Shown here: positions 27,381 to 38,111 of the stretch, piece by piece
Layout of the letters: the number at the start of each line of letters is the position of its first letter
Position numbering within the stretch: position 1 is the stretch's first letter
NCBI GenBank assembly: GCA_037043015.1
Contig: CM073324.1
Span: 5,201,413-5,265,412, forward strand
Reading direction: 5' to 3'
Length of the DNA stretch: 64,000 nt
Source: Bryum argenteum
Taxonomy: Eukaryota > Streptophyta > Bryopsida > Bryales > Bryaceae
Notes under the pieces: model-generated
The model's input: only the letters and a program-made list of their open reading frames with translations
The model's database searches: none
What the model was told of the DNA's origin: nothing
Position numbers and translations under genes: made by a program

Positions 27381-27788
27381 CCACCCTTGCCTTGGGTCCC
27401 GGTTTCAATATCACCGGATTGTCCACAAACCGGACTTTCTTCGCCTCCGGTTTCGGGTTCTCCTCGCAAGGAGTTCCCGACTTCATCGATTATGTCTATT
27501 TCTAACCTATCGTACTCCACCCCTTTCTTTGCTTCTACCGGGGTGGTTCTATCGTGGTGACTACTCCGGTTTACCTCCTCGGAGTAACCGCCCGGACTAC
27601 CACTGCGTTTCCGGTTGGCTCTGGTATTCTTCTTCTTCCGCCCGCTACCGAGTCCGTATTGCCTTTGGTGGAGCTGCGGGTGGAGACCTTGTTCACAAAG
27701 CAACCTCCCCACGTCCGGCGAGTTCCACCTCCCGGCATCATTTGGGCGGATTGTCGACCCCGGCCGGTGTGCGCGTAGTTCGGTGTGA

Positions 27789-29214
27789 TCATCTCCCGGG
27801 TGGCTCCACCACCATCTTCGGTGCAATCTTACGTCGAGGAGGTTTCGGATGACTCGTCTCCCTATGGCCATGCTCCCCCACGGTTTTGACAAGGTAGGAT
27901 TTGCACTCTCCGTTACCTTGCGGGGGCTCGTTGAAGCACCCGGTCGCATAATGACCATACTCATCCACACCGTAGTAGCATGGACATTGTCCGGTAGTCA
28001 GAACTCTCGCCGATCCCGGGTGGGCCGTTGGAACTAGCTCCCCGCCCATGACCGGATCTGCCTGGGTTGCCGTTCGGTCGAGGGGGGTTCCCTCTTCCTC
28101 TTCCGTAACCGGTTTGGACTTGGTAGATGTACTGGACATCACCATCCTCATAATCATCATCATCCGGCATGGTGTACTCCACTCCGGTCTCTGCCTCCAC
28201 GAAATGGACAGGTTTCTTTGCTTTTGCGTGGGGGCAGTCTGAAGCGAAATGGCCGGGCTCACGGCAGCGTGAACACCACACGTTCGACCTGGTACTTGAG
28301 GGCAGTTTCCGGGATGGCCGGTTTTCCGTGAGGTTGACCTTGATGGCGCGGAGTTCGTCCAGGAGGAGCTTCATGTTGTCTTCCGGTTCGACCTTGATCT
28401 TGATGGTCGCTTTCTCCTTACCGGATTTCGCGGCTTTGCTACTGCCGGACCTCTTCGGGGGGTCCGACTCGCTGTCCGGATCGCCATCCTCTTCGGACTC
28501 CTTCTCAGCAGCACTGTCGTCCTCCGAGCTGTCCGACTCCGTTTCCTCTTTCTTCTTCTTGCGGTCCTTCTCGCGCTGCTTCTTATTTTTCTCCTTCTTC
28601 GGATCACGCAGAGATAGGGCCGAATCTTCATAATCCTGAGCAGCCTCCATCGCCGCTCGGAGTGTAACCGGTTTGGTCCTCCGGATCTGGAAGGCCATCT
28701 CATTCGGTAGACCGGCTATGTACCACTGAATGGCCACAATCGGAGCAATGTCCGTTGTGACCTTGTTCATGAGGGACTTAACCCTCATCCGTCATCTTTG
28801 GATGTTCTCAGACTTCTTCTTGGTGATCTCGCTCAACCGGCCCAGGGCTCTGGCCTCCCCTCCCGCTTCACGGAAGGTATGCAGGAACAACGCCGTGAGC
28901 TCCTCCCAGTTCTCGCGTACCTCATCCGGAACATCCATGAACCACTTGAGTGCTTCCCCCTTCATCATTCCGGAGAAGACTCTCAACCGGGACTCCGGAT
29001 CTTCCTGGTTGGCGTTCGCCGTGGTGGTGAACTCTTGCAACCAGTCGTCCACGTCCTTGCTGCCATCTCCTTGGAAGCAATTATACTTCAGGCGAGTGAG
29101 TGGGGCAGCTCTCCTTTGACCGGCAGGAGCCTCCATGGGGTTTGGCCTCCTTTCCACCGGTGCAACTAGTATCTCCACACCCGGTGGAGGGGCTGGTACG
29201 TTCCACTCCCTCAC
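27789..29214 (-). pseudogene. gag (capsid/nucleocapsid) of the minus-strand element
   Basis: Gag builds the virus-like particle. The capsid part (29214-28795) has the retrotransposon-gag signature with MKGEALKWFM and FREAGGEA. An in-frame TGA at 28792-28794 separates it from the second half, which continues in the same frame from 28788 to 27961. That half has a Lys/Glu/Ser-rich linker and a zinc knuckle CSRCREPGHFASDC (CX2CX4HX4C). After a frameshift near 28000, a degenerate second knuckle (CYYGVDEYGHYATGC) appears. The ATG is not clear: the 29214 codon is GTG and coding pattern extends upstream toward 29376. Confidence 0.85.
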
Positions 29215-29548
29215 AGGAACAACAACCTCTTCCGGTGGAGCGGCGTATAGCGTTTCTTCTAGGCCGTCACGGAACCTCTCGTGCTTGGGCGGTTGGGGTA
29301 ACTACCGGAATGGTACTCCTTCTCGCAGACCGGGTAACACGTCGTGAGTCCGGTTATTTGGTTTTGCCTTGAGTCATGAAGCAATCGGGCCTGGTATTCC
29401 TCGCGAGCCTCTCCCTCGTTGATCCGACTCACACTTGCGACTTCGTCTTGACGAGCTCACCAACATTTCGATCTCCCTTTGCTCCCACCGGATCTACAAA
29501 AGGAACTCGGCGTCCCACCAGGGAATTCGTGGCTTCACGACTTTAGAA

Positions 29549-29565
29549 TCCCGGCGGCGGCGCCA
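29549..29565 (-). other. Primer-binding site, tRNA-Asp-like
   Basis: The reverse complement is TGGCGCCGCCGCCGGGA, 13 bases inside the 5' LTR. Plant tRNA-Asp would give TGGCGCCGTTGCCGGGG, so it differs mainly at the central TT. The tRNA sequence is from established knowledge; the match was made by eye. Confidence 0.75.
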
Positions 29566-29578
29566 AAGTTTCACTCAT

Positions 29579-32315
29579 GTCGTGAGTTACGGACCGAGAA
29601 GACCAAAAACAAAGACAATTTTACTTATACAACCAAGCAAAATGGTTCGCCTTCGGGTAACGTTCCACGGAGATTTCGTGAAGTGTGAAGACCAAATGAA
29701 ATCCGGACCAACAACCTATGGACGCTACAACGACGTAAAAACGTTCTAATCTACCGGATTAGGGAACTCGGGGAGGGTTGGGGTCGACTAGCTCCCAAAC
29801 CCAAAACCCCAAGGAAACCAACTTTGCGTACGATCCGGTGGTTTTCTAGATTGAACGGCCTCCCTGTCCGGGAGGGGGACTTAGTATCTGTGGTGATTTA
29901 GTTTAACCTCCGTAAATCCTCGGAGGGGTCTTTCCTATTTATTTGGAAGAGCGGAATGTCGCTCCCTACCGGTTGATTAAGGTGTCCGGAGTTCCACCCT
30001 TAGTATCTCGACTACCCTTTCCTTCTCTCTCGGGAGTTCCTTCCTTGCTACTACGCCACTATCCGGATTCTCACCAAAACAGTGGGTCACACAAAGCCCG
30101 GTGGCCCGGTTTCCTCCTCCCGAGCCAACGAGGGGGTTGTTTACTCGTGACCCGGATCACAGTGGGTGGTATCCCGCCACTTAATCCATTAGAGTTCCAA
30201 TAACATAGAACCGGGTTCGTACCCTACTCCTGGGAGAGGCTTTCCTCAACCGAACATCCCATTCGGGAGGTTGGCAATCAGGTTAGCGTTTCTTGCTAAC
30301 CCTAGTACCTCACCAAACCGGTTAGTGTATCACCTTCCTAGGTGACGACTACTCCCAGATATGCTCTAGTACTTCTCACACGGACCTCTCACCGACTCTG
30401 TCACTCTCCTAGAGACCTCTCCCGGGTTTCCGGGATTGCAACCACCGAATCTACGAGGGACTTCGTATCCACGACCCGGCTCAGACATCAACTACGCACA
30501 CACAATTACAAGATCACGACTTACACACAATCACGAATTTTAGGTGCAAAGATCAACCTTTACTCACAGGTACGGAAACACAGAGAAAACCCGAAGGACT
30601 CCGCAGAGTCTTCGGTAAGTACAGAGGGTCCCGGTTTTCCCGGAAACCCTATCAGATCCGAATTCTCGGGCTTCCGAGATTCCCCGGGTGAGTGGCCAAA
30701 AAGGCACCTACTAATCCTACCCATTCTAACCTAACTAACTCTCGACTAGTGTCTTCTTCCGGCGGCGTGGGTCGGCTCGAGGGGTTTGACGGCGGCGTAT
30801 TCATCCTAGAAGGGCTCGCCAACTCGCGGGAGGAATCTCCCTCCCGATCAACCCGGGGTGGATGTAAAATCTCGGATTTTTCTGCGTCCTCCGGCTCTTC
30901 CACTGTCCCCGGAGTGCCTTCAACTTCGATGGAGGGGGCACGGGGTGGACTTCCTCTTCTTCATGAGGAACCACGGGTTCCTCCGGTGCACCCGAGGCCC
31001 ACGGGTTGGACCTCAACTTCCTCTTGAAGAACCTCGGGCTCCTCCTGCTGCCCTTGTTCGCCCGGATCTCCCACCTCGTTGACTTGGGCCTCCGGGTGAG
31101 GTATTACCTCTTCAACTTTGTTCGGGAGTCACGCCCCTTCTCCTGTGACATCGCCATCCGGGTGCTCATCCGGTTGTTGAGAGGGGTTCACCTCTCCTTC
31201 CACCACCTGTTCCACCTCGGAGGGACCGGGTAATCCTGGTTCTCCTGAGGTATCCGCTTCCTGAGGGGGAGTCGCAGCTCGTTCTCCCTCCCTGTTCTCC
31301 GGAATGGCACCGTCGACTGGGATCCTTTGCTCCTTCGAAGCGGTCAGGGGCACTTCTTCTATTTCCATGGGCACCGGCCCCTCCGTGGGCACCTCTGCGA
31401 AACCGATTCCTCAATCCGTCGTCGCCCTTCTTCTTGATGTAGCCGATTGGGGAGTCCGGAAATTTGTAAGTCGCCCTCCAATGGCGGGGTCCCCAGTTGT
31501 CCGTCTTCCCCCTCAGGGGGTGCGTCACGTACATCTCGGGGAAGCGGTGGGTGACTGTTTCCTCGATGATGGTCTGGTCCGCCAAGTCCCACGGGGCATC
31601 AGATGACCGGCGCACCCCATCCGGAGGAGGTCATCCTCGGCTCCGGCAGTGCGGTGGAAGCTCGGGTACTGCGGCTTCACCGACTTGAGGGGATCGGGCA
31701 TCCCGGCCGCCACGGGACCACCTCCTCCTCTTCGGCATCGCTCCGGTATCTCGTAGTCGCCGGAACTCTTCTCTCCCGCTTTCCCTGACCGATTCGGTAG
31801 AAACCCTACTTCCCGAAACCCTAATCTCTCCAAACTCGCTTTTCCAACACTCTCGGATCGCCGAGCTCTCAAAATTGCTCTATCTCTCAAAACGCGCGGA
31901 TCGAATGGTGAGAATGGAGGCGGCGGCTCCTAATAACAACAAACCGAACTCTCCTCCGAGACATCATCACCAGCGCTCGAGACGTACACCGGGAAGTACC
32001 CGGTCATCATTGAGCCGGTGATTATGTCGGGCGCCCGCGAGTTTTCCGGCCCTTTCTCCGGGTCGACCGGCGGCTCCGGTCATCAACCCGGTAGGAGAAC
32101 CGGGCCATCCGGGCATCTCAGGGTATCAGCCGGGTATCAACCCGGCTATCCAGTAAGCTCTAAAATCCCATAAGGTTAGCCGGAAGAATCTTAACACAAA
32201 ATTACTACCTACGAACCGGTTTAAACAGGCCGGTTTTTATTCCTATTTGCTAAATCAGCTATTTTACTCCTAATTAATTCCTAAAAACAAAAATATTGGA
32301 GAACAGGGTTCGACA
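29579..32315 (-). repeat. 5' LTR of the retrotransposon (element orientation)
   Basis: This is the partner of 20781-23531 with the same termini, TGTCG and CGACA. Small indels distinguish the copies, for example the CTTCCTGTATCC/CTTCGTATCC region and the internal CCTGTGG/CTGTGG site. Since the LTRs were identical at insertion, these differences record time or uncorrected sequencing error. Confidence 0.95.
31129..31738 (-). pseudogene. LTR-borne open reading frame, 5' LTR copy
   Basis: The 5' LTR carries the same frame as 22380-22946, with the ATG at 31738. The central motifs WDLADQTIIEE and NWGPRHWRATYKF are unchanged. Indels in the first ~60 codons and near 31400 split it into three overlapping pieces. 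The Glu/Pro-rich tail (QQPDEHPDGDV) is better preserved here than in the other LTR. Because this LTR lies upstream of gag in the transcribed direction, a message from it could include this frame. Confidence 0.45.
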
Positions 32316-32320
32316 GCACT
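32316..32320. repeat. Target-site duplication GCACT, right
   Basis: Identical to 20776-20780. The satellite continues with CCCCGACCCC, exactly the monomer sequence expected after GGCACT. Confidence 0.95.
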
Positions 32321-33932
32321 CCCCGACCCCTTTCACGAAATCATGCGAACGAATTGAACAAAATGCACACCAGCATGTCAAAAAATGGAGAATTCGGGCA
32401 CCTTTCTTCAAACCTTCGTCCACGAATGTCTGTGAGCATCCGGGCTCATCCCACACCAAAAGCACGAGTACAGCTTATGAGATGCAGCCTCAGGCCCGCC
32501 ACGAGGAAGTGAGCAGCCATCATTGGCACATGATGATGGACCACAGTGAGGAACGATGGTGCGGCAGTGGCACTCCCTGACCCCTTTCAGGAAATCATGC
32601 GAACGAATTGAAGAAAATGCAAACCAGCATGTCAAAAATGGAGAATTCGGGCACCTCCCTTCAGGCCTTCGTCCACGAATGTCTGTGAGCATCCGGGCTC
32701 ATCCCACACCAAAAGCACGAGTACAGCTTATGAGATGCGGCGGCCTCGGCCCGCCACGAGGATGTGAGCAGCCATCATTGGCACAGGATGATGGACCACA
32801 GCGAGGAATGAAGGTGCGGTAGTGGCACTCCCCGACCCCTTTCACGAAATCATGCGAACGAATTGAACAAAATGCAAACCTGCATGTCAGGAAATGGAGA
32901 ATTCGGGCACCTCCCTTCAGACCTTCGTCCACGAATGTCTGTGGGCATCCGGGCTCATCCCACACCAAAAGCACGAGTAGAGCTTATGAGATGCAACCTC
33001 AGGCCCGCCACGAGGATGTGAGCAGCCATCATTGGCACATGATGATGGACCACAACGAGGAATGAAGGTGCGGCAGTGGCACTCCCCGACCCCTTTCACG
33101 AAATCATGCGAACGAATTGAACAAAATGCACACTAGCATGTCAGAAAATGGAGAATTCGGGCACCTCCCTTCAGACCTTCGTCCACGAATGTCTGTGAGC
33201 ATCCGGGCTCATCCCACACCAAAAGCACGAGTACAGCTTATGAGATGCAGCCTCAGGCCCACCACGAGGAAGTGAGCAGCCATCATTGGCACATGATGAT
33301 GGACCACAACGAGGAATGAAGGTGCGGCAGTGGCACTCCCCGACCCCTTTCACGAAATCATGCGAACGAATTGAACAAAATGCACACCAAAGATGTCGAG
33401 AAAATGGAGAATTCGGGCACCTCCTTGAGACCTTCGTCCACGAATGTCTGTGAGCATCCGGGCTCATCCCACACCAAAAGCACGAGTACAGCTTATGAGA
33501 TGCAGCCTCAGGCCCGCCACAAGGAAGTGAGCTGCCGTCCTTGGCACGGGATGATGGACCACAGCGAGGAATGAAGGTGCGGCAGTGGCACTCCCCGACC
33601 CCTTTCACGAAATCATGCGAACGAATTGAACAAAATGCACACCAAAGATGTCGAGAAAATGGAGAATTCGGGCACCTCCCTTCAGACCTTCGTCCACGAA
33701 TGTCTGTGAGCATCCGGGCTCATCCCACACTAAAAGCACGAGTACAGCTTATGAGATGCAGCCTCAGGCCCGCCACGAGGAAGTGAGCAGCCTTCATCGG
33801 CACAGGATGATTGACCACAGCGAGGAATGAAGGTGCGGCAATGGCATTCCTCGAATCCCTTGCACAAATCATGCGAACGAATAGAACATAATGCACACCA
33901 GCAAGTCTTAAACTGGCAAATTTGGGCACCTC
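32316..33932. repeat. Satellite array continued, right edge (about 6.4 monomers)
   Basis: The same ~254-bp monomers resume after the retrotransposon. The last one (33785-33932) is clearly diverged, with GCAAGTCTTAAACTGGCAAA in place of the usual GCATGTCAAAAAATGGAGAA. This is typical of a satellite edge. Variants with GAGGATGTGAGC match those near 16-20 kb, so the insertion split one array. Confidence 0.95.
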
Positions 33933-34525
33933 CGAATTGTGCACTCCCCGAATTTTCATTACGATCAACAACACACAACAGCAGCCTACGCGGCTGTAAA
34001 TTGCACAATGTTCAAATGCAACAAATGCCGTAATTGAAGAGGGTCAGCACCGACAATCTGCCCTCATCGGCAAGAGTCAAGACATACAGCACCGACCTTT
34101 GCGTTCGTCGGCGTACAGAGACAGTCCCTATGGAAGAGGACACAGCAAGGTGCACTCCCCGAATTGACTTATTGGACCGTGTTTTGTCTCTCCCATCAGA
34201 ATCAATGTCTTATCAGTTGAACAAGGTCTAGTGCACAATCGATATGGTGCAAGAAGGAAGAGTTAGGGTTTACATTCAATCTGATGTACGAAGTAGGTTT
34301 GGTCAATACATACCAGGAATTTCTTGGAGTACCACACCTCCAACTCCGCTCTGGTTTTCATTGCTTCACCAGGAGTATGCGACTTGTAAAATTCCTTGTA
34401 AAAAAATGCGGCGTCCCCTGGCGCAATGAAGGGTCGGCCTCAGAAGCGGCAGCGCGCTGCTAGCTCGGCGAGGAGGCAGGTCGGCGTCGGTGACCTCGAG
34501 CCCGCAGCGAGGAGATTACTACTAC
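33933..34525. other. Low-copy sequence beyond the satellite, no gene recognised
   Basis: The phrase GTGCACTCCCCGAATT occurs twice (near 33938 and 34150), echoing the satellite GGCACTCCCCGACC. Only short open frames without recognisable motifs are present. Confidence 0.5.
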
Positions 34526-34755
34526 TACCGGTTCGCGGGCCCACCCGGTGGTACCCGGTTCGCCGGGCCAGCAGCTGGTACCCGGTTCGCCGGGCGGCCA
34601 GTAATACCGGTTCGCGGGCGGTGTAAGTACCCGATTCGCCGGGCGGCACTGTACCGGTTTGCCAGGCAATGATTGGTACCCGGTTCGCCAAGACCAACGG
34701 GTACCCGTTCACCGGGCGGCCCTTTCTTTGTACCGGGTTATTTGGGCCTTGCCGG
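34526..34755. repeat. Minisatellite, ~25-bp unit, nine degenerate copies
   Basis: Units start at 34526, 34552, 34579, 34605, 34628, 34652, 34677, 34702 and 34731 (spacing 23-29 bp) and share the core TACCCGGTTCGCCGGGCGG. Open frames across it are low-complexity shadows. Confidence 0.85.
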
Positions 34756-35262
34756 ACCCTTTCTTGTCCTTACCTGGCAAGACCGACCTGGCAGCTATAC
34801 GAGGGGGTTGCATGGACCATTCTGCGTGCCGGTTCTCAACTGTTTTGTAGCAATTCAGGTGCTTGTGACCTCGGGTTTCGGCTTTTGACTAGGATAATTT
34901 CACCAACAATATATATGTTCTCCTTACAAAGTCACGGGAATCGTTATGAATATGATTTATATTCACGAAAATTGAACAAACATATATTTAATAGTTGTTT
35001 AAATTTTTCTTTCTCAAATACTATTAAATCGTAATCTTCATTTGCGTTTTGTAAAAACATATCTCATCTCTAGAGGTGAATACTAAAATATGCCCATACT
35101 CTTTCATGCCACTCTGGAATTATGACAGATCATTTACCTGCTCACTCATGATTGCCTATTTTAACATACACATGCGAATCATGTCACACTTGATAATACT
35201 ATACCATGATACAATCATGGCTCTATATATGTCATGGAAATCTATATCGTCAAACTTTGTAA
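34756..35262. other. AT-rich stretch, possible downstream exons of the minus-strand gene
   Basis: No stable open frame. On the minus strand, GTATG just inside 35263 could act as a splice donor, and a short AG...GTAAATG-flanked segment lies near 35130-35150. The neighbouring gene may therefore continue leftward, but this cannot be decided from the sequence. Confidence 0.35.
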
Positions 35263-35992
35263 CTACATACCGAAGAATGTACTCTCGTTGATTGTATATT
35301 TAATCAATCCTAAATCCTCCCAATAAACCAGGAAGTAAGGTTTTTCATGTACCTCCTCTAACTCTTCTGCACTTGTCTCAAATCCATCCGCTACATCATT
35401 CTCTGTCTTCTGATCTGTGATGCCTTCTGCGCTCTCGGCCATATCATTGACTCTTTTCTCCTCAAACATTAGAGCTTCTTCTCCAGATTCATTGACTTCC
35501 TCTTCCGATTCTCTGCGAGCCTGAGGACAATACATGCTGGTGTTAATATAAAAACGAATTCAATAATTTTTTGACACTTTGTAATATCAACATAACTGTA
35601 ATACATTACATAATTACCTCATTTGTAGAATCTTCACCTCCATCGTCCTCTCCATCCACGCATACAGTCTCGCTAGATGTCCTGAACTGCCTTCTTCGCC
35701 CTTCCTCCTCCTCGTCTTCAGCTTCCTCTGTCCCGAAACTCTCCGGCACACTATCGAGGTTGAGGGATCGCATTTTCACAGTCCGCCTGAACGGCGGTAG
35801 CACATCATCGTCAATCAATATGTCATACGCGTCTGGCTCCCGATCATCGCCGCTACAGCTTCTTCCATCGCGCTTCCGCAAAGCACTCCGCCTCTGTGTT
35901 TTGGAATTAGTAAACTTCGTACCTCCTCTCCGCTTCTTCTTTCTCTGGCCTATCTCCTTTCCTCTCTCACTACCGCTAGCAGATTCGTCCAT
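35263..35992 (-). CDS. Two-exon acidic/basic protein of unknown function
   Basis: Exon 1 is complement(35618-35992), starting at ATG 35992 (MDESASG). Exon 2 is complement(35263-35520). The 97-bp intron has a G|GTAATT donor and a TCCTCAG|G acceptor and joins in phase 0, giving about 210 residues. Exon 1 has a nuclear-localisation-like cluster (GQRKKKRRGG) and an acidic run (EEAEDEEEEG). Exon 2 is Glu-rich and ends with the aromatic segment PYFLVYWEDLGLIKYT. A TATA box lies about 97 bp upstream of the ATG. No known family is recognised. It is divergent from the Mutator-like transposase gene, so it could be a second gene of that element or a host gene. The stop overlaps a possible donor site, so further exons are possible. 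Confidence 0.45.
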
Positions 35993-36088
35993 ACTGCTTT
36001 CACTGAGAAAACTTATCACACGTACAACGTAACGAATCCAAGTCTTGCCACTGCAAATGAAGAGGTCGAACTATGACTTTGAACTCCA

Positions 36089-36096
36089 CTATATAG
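36089..36096 (-). promoter_or_regulatory. TATA box of the minus-strand two-exon gene
   Basis: CTATATAG lies in the divergent spacer, about 97 bp upstream of the ATG at 35992. Confidence 0.5.
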
Positions 36097-36114
36097 GTTC
36101 CCCTCGCGGCTGAG

Positions 36115-36123
36115 AAACCCTAA
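36115..36123 (+). promoter_or_regulatory. Telo-box AAACCCTAA
   Basis: A perfect AAACCCTAA lies about 20 bp upstream of the TATA box. In plants this motif is common in promoters of growth- and translation-related genes. Function here is inferred. Confidence 0.4.
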
Positions 36124-36531
36124 TCAGTCACCGTGTATTCCCTAACACACCGCTATGACCGTGTCTCACAATTCAAAATAAGTAAACTTATAATCGCATC
36201 TAATATCTACCTGAATCTCTGACAATGACGGCCGCCGTCACTTTACATCTTACACAAACTTCTTTTTTCGACGGCTCTTATATTTTTAATCCTAACTACT
36301 TAATGGCATTTTGTCAGTCCAGATAATGTAGTTGTTATTGGTTCTGCGCATTTAAATCATCATGCTCACAATTCGGAGTATCCGATATCTGTATGTCTTA
36401 TTATAATAATTACGTCTAATAAGTATTCTTTACCTATGCCAACACCCTACACCAAATTCTCGTATTTGAACATTCGAAATGCACCTTAGTCTCTCTTTCT
36501 CTTCGCACTTGTTGATGTTGTCTTTTCGCGT
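36124..36531. other. Divergent intergenic spacer
   Basis: AT-rich spacer between the minus-strand two-exon gene and the transposase ATG at 36532. I found no long inverted repeat with the far side of the transposase gene. Confidence 0.5.
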
Positions 36532-37986
36532 ATGTCTATCATGGCATCCTCTACTCTCTTACTTGCCGCTGCAGACGTCATTGCCATCAGATCTGAAGAC
36601 TTAAGTCCTCCCATCTGCATTCCTCCGGGAGTGGGTGGAGTGGCTGAAGTCACTCCGTCTTGGCTAGCAATTCGATTCGGGTTTGATGAATCCTCTCTTT
36701 GGTTAGAGAAACATGTCATGGATCCAAACACCAATCTTGTCCAATACTCCGTGCTTGTCGAACCAGTCGACCTAGACAGTAATTGTAGAATGTATAAGCT
36801 AGAGCCCGGACAGTATCGACTGTTCGGCATGACAGAGTCTGTCATGAACGCCTCCACCGTCCTCCTCACTCCTCGTAGTTCTTCTACCATCTCCACTGTT
36901 GTTCATGTTCTTAGTCGTGTCAAGGTCGAACCCGGACTCGAAGTCCGAATTGATATTTCTGATTCATCCGAAGATGAAAGAAAAGTGTCCGAGCAGTCTC
37001 GTCGACTGTCATCGAATCTGCCTCCCCCTTCGTCTGATTCTGAACACAGTCTCAGAACCAACCGCTACTCTATTCTAGCGTCCAATGTCGTAAAACCCAA
37101 AAACATTCTTTCCTCGCTCCGTAGACTAGGTAGCATGTCTCGCAACAAAATTATACTCAAAAAAATTGATTTCCATTCCATTCGTACTTATAACGTCTCT
37201 TTCCTGCCTCCCACTTTCAATGGTGATGTCCTGTACATTCTTCCTCCTGTTCTACCAACTACTGCTGTCAAGGTAGCAAAGTCTATGGAAGGGATGGACA
37301 AAAGATACAATGGTCATGTGTGGACCAGGACAATGACTACTAACATCAGTAACAACCTCGGATTGTCTTTCCGCTACTCTAACTGTGTAGGTCATCTTCA
37401 ATGCCACAATGGGAACTGCGGCTTCTTACTACGTCCCGACCGCAGAGCTGAGGTGAATGAGGTGGAGTTCGAGGGCTTTACTAAGGACCCCTTCTCGGTC
37501 GGCCAAGCACCTCCTCCTTCTTCAACACTGCTCTGTAAGATCTGCAAGGAACCTCCCGTTTGTGTTGTTCTATGCCCTTCTAAAATCTTTTACGTATTCG
37601 GAGAGGAGAGTCAAGAGCGAGCGTGTGTGCATATCGGTACCCACGAACATCCTGTCAAAGTCGGGGACTACAGATGTGCACGTAAAATCATTGATGAGCT
37701 AATAGAGGAGCATGAAGAACGTAACCCACAAGCTACCACGTCCAAAATAGTCATGGAGGCTAGCAAGGACTTACTCGGAAACTTACTTCTCCGTGAAGAA
37801 GGTGACCCTATAACCTCCAAGCTCACCCTGCAGGAACTAGAACCTATCTTTGATCAATGTAAAGAGCTGAACTCTCCAAGCGTGAGGAATCGTATTACCA
37901 CTTTTAAGCACTTGCGCAGATACGGTGTTCTTGATGGGATCACCAAGCTTCGAGGCCTCAAAGAATCGGGCTTACATCCAACGTAA
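36532..37986 (+). pseudogene. Mutator-like transposase, N-terminal zinc-finger part
   Basis: A 484-codon frame from ATG 36532. Residues 1-200 are Ser-rich and weakly structured. Residues 280-380 hold a Cys-rich part with Cys285, 291, 296, 335, 338, 344 and 348, then CVHIGTHEHPVKVGD, whose HxH ending resembles the WRKY-GCM1/FLYWCH-type fingers that precede MULE catalytic domains. A TAA at 37984-37986 ends it, but the same frame stays coding-like for about 40 more codons (DKVFIFKMSEVDPGSG), so the stop looks secondary. Confidence 0.7.
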
Positions 37987-38111
37987 CCAATTCCCGGGCA
38001 AGGAGATGAAAGTGACAAAGTGTTCATTTTCAAGATGTCCGAGGTCGATCCCGGAAGCGGTGTTGACCTTGTTCGTCGTATGCGACACAAAGGCGACTGC
38101 CCCACGCGTGG

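Larger units (their letters stand above)
20781..32315 (-). mobile_element. Ty3/gypsy LTR retrotransposon inserted in the satellite (11,535 bp)
   Basis: The element has two LTRs of 2751 and 2737 bp bounded by TGTCG...CGACA, a polypurine tract, a tRNA-Asp-like primer site, and gag-pol on the minus strand in the order gag, protease, RT, RNase H, integrase. A perfect GCACT duplication flanks it, and the satellite resumes on the far side at the base expected. The RT signature FIDDFAVFG and the primer type resemble the non-chromodomain Athila/Tat branch of plant Ty3/gypsy; this placement is inference. All coding blocks carry frameshifts and gag has an in-frame TGA, so this copy is not autonomous as written. 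Some of the indels could be assembly errors. Confidence 0.95.

Noticed and set aside
33171-33713. 180-codon minus-strand open frame
   Set aside because: It is two satellite monomers read in one frame.
34526-34755. CRISPR-like array
   Set aside because: Units are degenerate, contiguous and without unique spacers, and the DNA is eukaryotic.
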